Assembly: GCA_948567375.1 (NCBI GenBank)
Contig: OX419762.1
Coordinates: 38,917,034-38,981,033, forward strand
Direction of reading: 5' to 3'
Length of the DNA: 64,000 nt
Origin: Lunularia cruciata
Taxonomy: Eukaryota; Streptophyta; Marchantiopsida; Lunulariales; Lunulariaceae
Position 1 is the first letter of the stretch. The number at the start of each line of letters is the position of its first letter. Both the position numbers and the translations under genes were made by a program. Below the pieces are notes generated by a model. The model was not told where the DNA came from, searched no databases, and worked only from the letters and a program-made list of their open reading frames with translations. Shown here piece after piece: positions 1 to 9,109 of this stretch.

Positions 1-330
1 TGGTAAGGTAATCAGTAACTACCACAATGTACCAATTTTTCCTTTGGGTTCTATTGAGAGAACCTACAAAATCAATTCCCCACTTCTCAAAAGGTCTTAG
101 CAATGGAATTGATCCAAGTGGTGGAGTGGATGTAGACTTTATAGCAAAAGCTTGACAAACATGATAAGTTTTGCAATAATCAAAACAATCCTTGAAAATC
201 ACTCTCCAATAGTAAATTGCATTTAGAATCTTGAAAGCAGTCACCTTTCATGCAAAGTGTCATCCACACACTAAACCTTCATGAAACTCCCTTATGAGTA
301 GGATAGACTCTTCCTTACCCACTGCTCTTT
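1..330 (-). pseudogene. gypsy-1 integrase, N-terminal part
   Basis: Read on the minus strand, the segment after RNase H carries a zinc-finger-like HHCC pattern (EFHEG, a second His about eight residues on, then CKTYHVC, approximately 150-300). It is followed by GIDFVG at about 63-80, which holds the first catalytic Asp of the DDE core. Integrase inserts the cDNA into the host chromosome. In-frame stops lie between the two histidines. The remainder of the core is beyond the window edge. Confidence 0.8.
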
Positions 331-599
331 GAAGTAGACCATCTGCTCCTTGGTGAAAAAGAATATCCTCCACCATTGTGTAAGGTCTAGATCTTGCTGC
401 AAGGGCCTTCCTCTCCCTAGCATGCATCCCTTCTTGATAGTTACCTCTTGTCACAAAATCCACAATCTCCTTATATTCCATTGGAACCTCTTGAGTGATT
501 GAGATTGTCATGAGCTCCTCATCCGGGAAAGAATCATCCACTAGTTCATCTCCATCATGATCATAGGCCCTAGATAACAAATCAACATTTGCATGTTCC

Positions 600-1860
600 T
601 TTCTTGGCCTATCCTCAATGGTGTAGCCATATTAAGACAAGAGTATCATCCACCTTGCTAGCCTCCCTTCCACATTAGTCTTGTTGAAGATGTACTTCAA
701 AGGCTTGTGATCCATGACAATTGTGGCTTTCCCTCCAATCAAGTAGTGTCTAAACTTCTTGAGACCAAAGATCATTGTCAACCCTTCTCTCTCTATGACA
801 AAGTAATTCATTTTTGCTGAGACCATCTGCCTACTAGCATAAGCTATTAGATGATTATGCCCATCTTGGTCTAATTGACTAAGAGTTCATCCTATAGCTC
901 CATTAGAAGCATCATTGTAGAGGATGAAAGGCTTACTCTGATTAGGTTAAGCAAGAATTGGAACTACAACAAGGGATTGCTTGAGCTCCTCAAAAGCTTT
1001 GAGAGCCTCCTTGTCTTCCAAAATCACCATGTAATCTACACCCTTCTTCATGTAGATGGTCAATGCATAAGCCTTGTTGAAAAATAATAAGATGAACCTC
1101 CTATAGTACAAAACCATCCCCAAGAATTGGCATAACTTTTTCAAGCTTGAAGTGAATAGAAGGTCTGAAATTTTCCTTACCTTCTCAAGATCAATTGCTA
1201 TTGAATCCTTGGAGATGATGTGCCCCAAAAGTAGACCTTTTTCACATCCAAAAATTCACTTTTCTAGGTTGAGTGATGCATTTGCCTTATCCAAGCATTG
1301 CAAGACCTTGATTAGGTGCTCAAAGTGCTCCTCCTTGCTCCCATAGATACAAAAGTCATCAATGAAGTCTCTCATAAATTTCCCAATGAAAGGTTCAAAT
1401 ACCTTGTTCATGAATCATTGGAATGTGTCTAGAGCATTGTAAAGCCCAAAAGGCATGACCTTGAAAGCGTAAGTTCCCCAAGGTGTGGTGAATATGGTGA
1501 GTTGTTGATGCTATGGTGCAATCTTGATTTGGTTATACCCACTATAACTATCTCCAAAACTGTACCTCTCATGACCTGCAACCTCCTCCAAGATCTCATC
1601 AATGAATGGAAAAGGGTAATAGTTCTTCTTGGTAACAACATTAAGCTTCTTGTAATCCACACATACCTGAAGCTTGCCATTATTTTTCTTCTCAATCACA
1701 ATGGGAAATATATATTCCAAATTCTCCACCTCAAAGATAAATCTAGGCTCCTTGAGCTTATCTGTCTCTTCTTTCACCACCAAAGATATCGGTGGGCTAA
1801 TGCAACATTGCTTTTGGCGGATTGGTCTTACATGTGACTCCACCTCAATCTTGTGCTCCT
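600..1860 (-). pseudogene. gypsy-1 reverse transcriptase and RNase H
   Basis: The RT palm appears as CVDYKKLN, then SFGDSYSGYNQI (about 1514-1561), which carries the first catalytic Asp. FIDDFCIYG at 1341-1366 is the YxDD-type motif with Phe in place of Tyr. The thumb and connection region follow (947-1228), then RNase H around 632-826, with EREGL, KFRHYLIGG, DHKPLKYI and RLARWM motifs of Ty3/gypsy RNase H. RT and RNase H copy the RNA genome into double-stranded cDNA. The reading frame changes near 1511 and again near 1230, and stops are scattered, so no functional enzyme can be made. Confidence 0.9.
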
Positions 1861-2923
1861 CCAAGGTGGCTTCCTTTAGATCCTTGTGACTAAAAGTAAA
1901 CACATGGATGAACTTATGGAAAATCTCCTCAAATCTCACTTTCTCCTCCTTGGTAACATTTGGACCATACTTGAGAGTAGATAACCTTCTTTTTATCTCC
2001 TCAAGTGTCAATGTTGATTTATCTGGGTCCTTCAAAACCTCTGGTTTAGGTGCAAAATCCATAGCACACAAAGGATACATATCTAAATTAGATTCATCCT
2101 CCTGCTTGGAAGTATTCTCTTCCATGCTTGTGTCCACACTTGAAGCTCCTTCTTCAGAATCTGATTCTAAATAATCAAAAGATGGTGTATCTGAATGTGA
2201 AGTGTTGGTGATGTTAGTCACAGGAACTGTGACTCTATGGTTTGATGGCCTAATCCTCAAGTACCCTTTGTGCCATCGATCAGTTATGTGTGTTGCTCTC
2301 AACCATGGCGTCCCAAGAAGAAAGTCATAGCTTGCATCTGTCAAGACTTGGAAAGTCATGAGATTTTGAACTCCCATAACTAAAACTACCACCTTATCTA
2401 TCACCCATATTGGTCAAACTTGTTACTTGTTTGCCATGCTCACCACAAATGTTGAAGGTCTTGAGTGTATCATACCCAACTTCTTCATCAAACTTTCTGA
2501 CATGGCATTCATTGCTGATCTTCCATCAACCAATGCATCCTTGATGTTGTGACCATTCACTCTCACATCAATCTTGGAGGCATATTCACAAGCTTCCCAT
2601 GGTGTTGACTTGGCATCCACCACCCCCATTGATACTAGAGCTTTTACCTTCTTCTTCCTCTTGCTCCTTGTAGAACTCAAACCACCTCTAAGCTCCTTTC
2701 TCAAAGTAGGATTCAAAGTAATTAGTTGGCCCACAGTGATGTTAGCCTTGTGACTACCAACATCCTCCAAGACATTGTAGTTCCATTGTTGCTTTGAGAT
2801 CAAGAAGTCCTCCATCCCCAACTTCTTCCTTGGATTCTTTGTTGTTGATGGTGTTAGAGTGCTTGTGAGAGTGCTCCTAGTAGGCAAAGGAGTATCTTGG
2901 CTAGGAGTAAATCCTTGAGACAA
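1860..2923 (-). pseudogene. gypsy-1 aspartic protease and RT N-terminus
   Basis: The protease region shows VDGRSAMN at about 2505-2530, where plant gypsy elements usually have D-[ST]-G-[AS] or VDGGSAVN; here the Gly after DG is Arg. YDFLLGTPWL (about 2300-2330) is the conserved C-terminal flap/ILG motif. A stop and frame break near 2404-2423 separates the two halves. The protein continues into an acidic spacer (about 2030-2200) and then the RT fingers. The enzyme would cleave the Gag-Pol polyprotein inside the particle. Confidence 0.82.
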
Positions 2924-3042
2924 TTACACATCCTCTGCAAAACAAGCTCTCTTCTTCTCTTGTGCCAAAAGATCCAAATAAAAACATTTGGAGTTTGAGC
3001 ACTCCTCCTTCTCATACTTGCTCTCAACCACATCTATGGATA

Positions 3043-4053
3043 CTATCTCCTTACCTTTGTTTGGATTAGGAGCCACTTGAGTTTCACTTCCTCCCTCTTT
3101 CCCTCTATTGGCTCTCCCATAACTCCTTCTTCCATGGTAAGTGGAATTTGGGCAATTCCTTTGGACATGGCCTCTTCCTCCACAACCAAAAACATTTCTA
3201 GCATTGAAATTGTTGGCTGGTTGGCCTCCTCTTTATGGATAGTTTCCATAACTCCTAGGCTCTCTCACTACATTCTGATCCACCTTTGTCTTCTCCCAAA
3301 GTAGCACCACATTGATCTTGAGATCTATAAGTTGTTCTGTGATGGTTTTCAGTGGATCATTTGGTAGGTTTGCAAGAACTAGAGCAACTAATACTTGTGT
3401 TGCAACCCTTGTCACCAAAGTATTCAAAGTTCCACCATACTTGTAACCTTGAGGAGAATGCATAACCTCTTTCACCACCAAAACACTCTCATTCCCTTCC
3501 AAACTCTCTTCCATACAAATTGTGATCTTGATAGCTTCAACCTTGGAAGAAGGTTTCTCATATCTCACCTTGCTTCTAATTTGTGGTCTCAATCCTCCCA
3601 CAAAATTTTTGGTGAACATAGTTCCTATGCCAAACATAGTTCCTATGCCAAACATAGTAGTCTCCACATCATCTCCCCCTTCCTCAAAACTATGTGAAAT
3701 CTGGACTCTAACTTCTCCACTCTTTCCACATAGACTCTCACTTTCTCTCCATCTCCTTGCTTGAGAAAGATAACCTCACTCATCAATCTCTCTTAACCCT
3801 CATCTAGAAGAGAGTTCTCAATGAGTGTTGAAGTCAAACTCTCCTAAGACTCTTCTTGCCCATCTCTCATCTCTCTCTTTTGGTATTCTGACTCATACCA
3901 TGTAAGTGTGGCATCCTCAAAGAAATCTGGTAATAATAAGGACCACTCATTCTTCCTCCTTTCATTGTTTCTTATGCAAGCTCTCTTGAAGTTTCTTAGA
4001 AAGGCCTCTACTTCTTCCCCGTCCTTGCCAAAGAAAATTGGAAGTTTCCACAT
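3043..4053 (-). pseudogene. gypsy-1 gag (capsid and nucleocapsid)
   Basis: The N-terminal block (3844-4053) contains GKDGEEVEAFLRNFKRAC and TLTWYESEY, typical of the Retrotrans_gag capsid domain. The C-terminal capsid part (about 3480-3620) reads FVGGLRPQIRSKVRYEKP. Around 3130-3190 one frame gives FGCGGRGHVQRNC, a CCHC zinc knuckle whose first Cys has been lost next to a T run. Frames are broken at about 3250 and 3840. Gag forms the particle and binds the RNA genome. Within 3600-3660 a short phrase (MFGIGT) is repeated in tandem. Confidence 0.85.
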
Positions 4054-4282
4054 CTTAACCCCTCACTATTTTTCTTTTCTCTCATAATTTTTTTTATCTT
4101 CTCTTTTCTATCACTTTATAACTAATAGAGTACATACTTGACTAACATCATTCAAGAATAATCCACCCTAGGGAAAACAAAAGGTTCAAGTTGCTCCAAG
4201 ATTTCTATAGCAATATAAAATCCTAGAGTTCATTTTAATCAAACTCTCATGGATAGTTTATCCATAAGTTGAAAGATTATCT

Positions 4283-4891
4283 CCATCACTCATCTTGAGA
4301 ACTAGTTGATGAAGGTGGTAATATTTCTGTAGCTGTACTAAGACTCTCTCCAAGTTCCTTCACCAAAGTCTCCAAAAGTGCTTTTACTCCATTACACTCA
4401 TGTCCTTTTGGAAGTCCTCCAACTCCACAAACCTCACACAACTCCTTGGTCTTAGATCTTCTCCCTCCCAATCTTGGTAGAAAAGGTCCAACATGCAAAC
4501 CCAAGCCAAGTAATCTTCTCCTTTCCCTCAATCTTTTGCTCTCAAAAGTCAATGGACATGAACTTACCTTATGCCCCTTCTTTCCACATAGAAAGCACTT
4601 AGACTCACTTTTTCCTCCAAGTGGTGTAGGTTTTGGATCCTCTCAACACTCTCTTCAAATTCTATTCTACATACTCTTTTCCTCAAATCCACCCCTAAAA
4701 TCACCTTAAAACCTTGGGGAACCTTGCATAGTCTCAATTTCCACTCTTGATGACTTTCCATGTTCCCAAGATGAAACTAAACACTCAAACATGCTTTTTG
4801 TTGCTCTCAAACTCCTCATGCATGAGATATCAACTCTGCAGAATTGACCCTTCCTCACAATGTCACTCAAATCTCTCAATTGGTATGTCAC
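4283..4891 (-). pseudogene. extra zinc-knuckle reading frame in the gypsy-1 leader
   Basis: Between the 5' LTR and gag lies an additional broken reading frame. It contains an intact CCHC box, CFLCGKKGHKVSSC (about 4555-4600, spacing C-x2-C-x4-H-x4-C). A basic stretch (RLRERRRLLG) follows, then a second Cys-rich patch, CEVCGVGGLPKGHEC (about 4395-4440), and a Ser-rich C-terminus ending in SSTSSQDE. The gag of gypsy-1 has its own knuckle 1.4 kb downstream, so this one is extra. Several stops between 4620 and 4706 split the frame. It may be a lineage-specific accessory ORF or part of an older gag; I cannot name it. Confidence 0.5.
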
Positions 4892-5597
4892 TGTCCTTGA
4901 AAATTTTTCACACTTAATTAAAGCTTTAGAAGGTCTCCTCCTGCAAAATTTCAGATCTTTTCAACAACCCATTTGGGCAGGGCATCTTTCTATTCAGCAC
5001 ACATATTTCAGATTTGGTTTGAAAACAACCCGCCTCACTTTAAAAACTCATTACTCTTGGTGCAAGAATGTTATCTCCCTAATTTTTGTGTCAATAGGTA
5101 GGATAAAATGCATTGAATTGTTTTGAAAATTTTCAGCAAAATTCATTGGAAAGTGAAGACATGGCAGTTTATGTATAATTTTCTAGAGAACATGCAGTTG
5201 CGGGAGCAATTTACCCTATCAATTTTCAAACATTTTAGTCCAGTGTGCATAGTAGCTCTTACATTAATTTTAAATGTGCTAACTGAAAGATAACCCAAGC
5301 TATCATGTGTAGAAATTTCAAGTCCAGATCTCAAACTTGAGATTTTGCCCAAAATCACTTTAATCTCCAAAATCTGTAATCCACTTCACACAATTTTTCC
5401 GAATCTTCTCATGTGTACAAGATATAAAATATCAACTCAAAGACATCCTAATGAAAAACAATGTATAAAAATGGATCAAAGTTCTCTTACATAAGTTCAA
5501 CCCTCTCTTCACGTAAAGTTGTTTCCAAGTGAGCTCTCATAGCCTCCTTTTGTCCAATATAGAATTGTACGTGGAACATTATCTTGCCTTCTAGAGA
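4892..5597 (-). other. gypsy-1 leader, no gene recognised
   Basis: AT-rich leader between the primer site and the leader reading frame. Only short open stretches are present and none resembles a known domain. Confidence 0.6.
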
Positions 5598-5616
5598 GGT
5601 CCTGGCAACTGAACCA
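5598..5616 (-). promoter_or_regulatory. gypsy-1 primer-binding site, tRNA-Asp type
   Basis: On the minus strand the sequence just inside the 5' LTR reads TGGTTCAGTTGCCAGGACC. The canonical plant gypsy primer site complementary to tRNA-Asp is TGGCGCCGTTGCCGGGGA. The differences are mostly C-to-T or G-to-A, several at former CpG sites, as expected of methylation decay. It would prime minus-strand cDNA synthesis. Confidence 0.6.
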
Positions 5617-5620
5617 AAAA

Positions 5621-6311
5621 TGTGAGCCGGCTTGTGTCTCACTCAAGATGAGCCTTTGATGATTATTATGGTAGCACACAATGGGCTAAGAAGGCAAAGA
5701 ACACCAACTCTATCATACTCCTCCAAGGCTAACACTCCAAGACTCAAGACATTGCTCACTAAAGAACTCAATGAGAGAAAGATAGTTGCAAATGAAAGGA
5801 TGATGAGTACCTCCTCATCCCTTGTTTATATACTTGTGAAATAGTTATGCACTAAAGTTGCTTTTTACCATAGTAACTCAAGTTACTAGGCTAAAAGTCA
5901 AATAAAGTCAAAAGTATACAAGAATATCCATCTACATGGGCATATTCCATTAAGCATGTGATCTTATATTGACCCAACAACTAAGTCAAGGATTCCTTCA
6001 CATGGGCTATCCTTGGACTATAGAAGAATCCAAAAGAAAAAGGTTTGCGGAACCAAGAGTTCTCAACTCTTTTCTCAAAGCCAAACACCTAAGAATAATA
6101 CCAAGTCAACACACTAGAATCCAAAATAGTGATACTCATCTTTTCTATTTCCTCTAAAGTAAGGTCCCCACTGTCTTAGCTATGACTTACTTTAGCTAAT
6201 CATGACTAATATAGAACCATCATTTATTTTTATATAAATAATATCTCTCAAGTATTTGTTATACCAAGCTAAATATCATAATACCACACACATGCACAAA
6301 TGGGTGTTACA
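5621..6311 (-). repeat. gypsy-1 5' LTR (about 690 bp)
   Basis: On the minus strand it begins TGTAACACCCATTTGTGCAT and ends at GGCTCA or GGCTCACA, next to the primer site. Its boundaries are supported by two other copies (31812-32522 and 51165-51853) that start and stop at equivalent points. Minor uncertainty of about 2 bp remains at the left edge. Confidence 0.85.
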
Positions 6312-7030
6312 GGTCCACCCATGTGTGGCATTTTTGCCTGATAATGTTGAGGTGGAACCAATCCTTCACCTCTACCCAATGCCTCTACTATTTTATGCAC
6401 ACAAGCAATGGCTTCAAATACCATGCGAGGATTTTGAATCATGACTTCTTGGCAAATCTGCTCCTTCAACCTTCATTTGAAATTACCGAGAGTCTCTGTT
6501 GGACTCATGGTGACTTGTAGATCCATAAATGCATCCACATAATCTTGTATGTTATTCTTGTGTTTCAATCCCTATAGTTGGATCTGAGCCATCTGCATGA
6601 AATCTACCAACTAGAAATTGTTTAGCAATCCTTCTTGCATTGCTGTCCACATGACCTCCCTTCTCTTTGCCAACATGGATCGTTCCCAAGCATTGTACCA
6701 TGTGAGGGATTTATCAATCAAGTACCCACATGCAAACATGCATGTTGCATGCTTGGTGGTCTTTGTTGAAAATAATTGGAAATAAAGATTCATTCTCAAG
6801 ATCTAGTTCTTCACTACTCCCATTGTACACTACCCTTTGTAAGGCTTGATGTTGCAAGTCTTCTTCATCCGGAGTAGCAATGTGGCTTCATTGTTGACTA
6901 GGTTTGTAGGCAAGGGTGCCTCTCCAAGTACTTCAATCACACATACTGGGTTTTGAGATGACTCTTCTTCTTGCATTGCTTGATCATTCCTAAGGGTCTG
7001 CACTTGACTTTGTAATGCCTCCATGGTCAT
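6312..7030 (-). pseudogene. gypsy-2 gag remnant
   Basis: An N-terminal helical segment (MEALQSQVQTLRND, about 6985-7030) precedes YFQLFSTKTTKHATCMFACG and SLTWYNAWER (about 6680-6800). Next come MQEGLLNNF, the DYVDAFMDLQ stretch (about 6500-6560) and LKEQICQEVMIQNPRMVFEA (about 6400-6470). This order matches the Retrotrans_gag capsid fold. Stops occur near 6608 and 6575. The knuckle region would follow but is missing beyond 6312. Confidence 0.7.
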
Positions 7031-7679
7031 CTTAATCTCTCAAAATTTGTTCAACATCCCCTACATTCCTTGCACCAGCTCTTGCAACTACGGATCCATG
7101 GTTCTTACAACACTCAATTGCTATTGTCTACTTCAATAGAGAGTTAATATGATCACTCTAGCGGGCACACAAACTATAGGAACTACCATTGGGACCTCAA
7201 AAGCTATCACTCATTGATAATATTCCTCATTAAAATTTCTGATCATGAAATCTCTAAACATCACTTTTGGTCTCACTACATAACAAATTTCTACTTGAGT
7301 GTTGCAAGGGAGAGAATTTGGGGCATTCAAATCAATCACAACTAAATGTAGATTGTCAAATCCTACTCTCTATTGTAAAAAACTATACGTAGAATCACCG
7401 GGTTTGGCAAATTCATCACTATATCCATGAACTCTGCTCTGAAGTGAAAAACAAGATACACTCTCACTTGCTCACGCTGAATGTATATAATCTTGATGTG
7501 GAATGGATTCAAGAATGGAAATCAAGGTTTTGGATATTGTCCTCTCGGAGCCCCTTTTCCATCCTCCCTCTAGCTCACTTCAAATCTACCAATTACACCA
7601 GGATGTCTCTTCTCAAAATTACTGAGTCTCAATAGCCTATGTTCTTCCAAGAGGGGTGATCCGCTCTCTTGGATGACAC
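7031..7679 (-). other. gypsy-2 leader region
   Basis: Sequence between gag and the primer site. No domain was recognised and open frames are short. Confidence 0.5.
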
Positions 7680-7695
7680 AACCGCTCTGATACCA
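7680..7695 (-). promoter_or_regulatory. gypsy-2 primer-binding site, tRNA-iMet
   Basis: The minus strand reads TGGTATCAGAGCGGTT, matching the standard plant LTR-element site complementary to the 3' end of initiator Met tRNA. It lies two bases inside an LTR ending in TTTCA. Confidence 0.9.
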
Positions 7696-8088
7696 TTGAA
7701 ATACTCTGAGGATAGGAGACCTGAAGAGAACCACCACCATGAGAATACACAATTTCACACTCAAAACCTCCGATGCCCCAAAGAAACACCTTCTCTTTAT
7801 TATATAGACAAAGAGGATCTCCTCCAAGGAAGCTCCACCATAGGATTAGCCACATAGATTGGTGACATGTCAGCAAGCTCCACATTTGGATTACTTACTT
7901 GGATGGGTGACATGTCGGTCTTGGTCCTATCTGTTTGGTCAAACAAGCTTTTACTAGAGGGAATCTTTTAGGGAATCTTCTTATAGAAATCTCAAAATCA
8001 CTTAGGTGAGATACCGTTGGAAAGCTCTTAACAAGACCAAGCAAGGGAGGGAGGGGAGGAAAGCCAACCTTTTCTCTACTGTTGGGGC

Positions 8089-8107
8089 GGGGGGGGGGGG
8101 GGGGGGG
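8089..8107 (+). repeat. homopolymer run of 19 G
   Basis: Nineteen consecutive G, preceded by GGGGC and, 20-40 bp upstream, by a G-rich stretch (GGGAGGGAGGGGAGG). It is capable of forming G-quadruplexes. Its exact length is prone to sequencing error. Confidence 0.85.
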
Positions 8108-8164
8108 AACTTATACATTTTTGAGGCCTAATTCATCCGTTAAGGCCTCCAAAATTACATTCAA

Positions 8165-8477
8165 AGATTTCAAGCATATTTCTATTCCTACTCTTTTAGT
8201 AAAAGTCCCCTTTTGGTGATACCTCTTTCTGGTCTATTAAGTACATCATGTGTAACATCTTTCTAGATGTTACCAAACCAATTCTCACCTTTAAATCATA
8301 TGTCTAACTATTGGTTCTAAGGTTTTAAAGTCTATTTTGATTTCTTCCTTATTAGTAGAAGTACTCTTTTGGTGATACTTCTATATGATCTATTTAGTCC
8401 ATCATGTTTAAAATCATTTCAGATACTACCAAACCAAATTTCATATCTAGATCATATGGCTAGCTCTTGGTATTACA
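8165..8477. repeat. 156-bp diverged tandem duplication in LTR
   Basis: The phrase TTTTGGTGATAC recurs at 8211 and 8367, and the flanking sequence aligns throughout both units (for example CATCATGT, then TACCAAACCAA, then ATCATATG), with moderate divergence. Two units. Confidence 0.8.
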
Positions 8478-9081
8478 CTTTGGATCACTTTTTTGGACTA
8501 GAATTGAAACTTAAATTTTCCAAGTTTCATGGCAAAAATGGCTGCTAGTAATTGCTGAGATGGTCCCAAGATAGACAAGAAGAGAGGAAATATGGCTTGA
8601 TGGACTAAGTTAGATTGGAAATTAGTTTTGGGGAGAGAAGTTGGGGATACAAGAGGAATCATCTTCTATTGGAAGTGTAATTTGTAAGAAGAAACTGCAT
8701 GTGGTGCCCACATTTTTTGTTTTTTTTTAAATAGAGAAGAAGAAGTGTATAGAGAAGTCAGATTGCGCCTGTATGGCCAAAGAAGGCAAAGAAAAGAGTC
8801 TTCGAGATGAAACCCAAAGTAAAGTGACTTTGGGTCATAAGGCGAAGTACTCGGAAATGCCCTATCAGCATACAATCTGAAGTAAGGAGTCTTTGTATCG
8901 GGGGAGCTCAACCCAAGGTGAAGTCAGTCTAACAACCTTTTGTCGGGGCAAGAAATTCAAGAATGGACGTTCAAAACCGGCGGCCCATACGCGCACAGTA
9001 CGATTGACAGTGACGAGCGCATGCAAGAGGTGTGATTTCTTTGAGAAACTCGAATTGAAGAGAGACGAAGAAAGTGCAACT

Positions 9082-9091
9082 CTATAAAAAT
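9082..9091 (+). promoter_or_regulatory. TATA-like box of A1
   Basis: CTATAAAAAT followed by CGGGC. It is conserved in position and sequence in A2 (16601-16610) and, weaker, in A3 (CTATAAGAAT near 21918), always 20-30 bases before the conserved ATG. If it is the true TATA box, transcription would start almost at the ATG. Confidence 0.6.
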
Positions 9092-9109
9092 CGGGCTCGC
9101 AACAAAGCA

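Larger units (their letters stand above)
1..6311 (-). mobile_element. Ty3/gypsy retrotransposon (gypsy-1), 5' portion, cut by window edge
   Basis: On the minus strand the order is 5' LTR (about 5621-6311), primer site, 1.5-kb leader, gag, protease, reverse transcriptase, RNase H and the start of integrase, which runs off the window at position 1. The PR-RT-RH-IN order is diagnostic of Ty3/gypsy. Every domain carries stops or frameshifts, so the copy is dead. Two solo copies of its LTR occur at 31812-32522 and 51165-51853, showing that the family has been active in this genome. The right edge abuts the gag remnant of gypsy-2, suggesting that gypsy-1 inserted into it. The left edge and target duplication lie outside the window. 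Confidence 0.9.
6312..8477 (-). mobile_element. Ty3/gypsy-like element (gypsy-2), 5' part
   Basis: Minus-strand order: LTR 7698-8477, iMet primer site 7680-7695, leader, then gag to 6312 where gypsy-1 interrupts it. No pol is visible, because it would lie beyond the gypsy-1 insertion. The outer LTR end abuts the truncated start of A-old at 8478, so gypsy-2 appears to have inserted into that family-A copy. It is assigned to Ty3/gypsy from the gag type only. Confidence 0.7.
7698..8477 (-). repeat. gypsy-2 5' LTR (about 780 bp)
   Basis: One end is fixed by the adjacent iMet primer site (inner end TTTCA on the minus strand). The outer end is placed at TGTAATACCAAGAGC (8477 leftward), because family-A sequence resumes at 8478. 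The LTR contains a 19-G run (8089-8107) and a 156-bp tandem duplication near its outer end. Confidence 0.7.
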
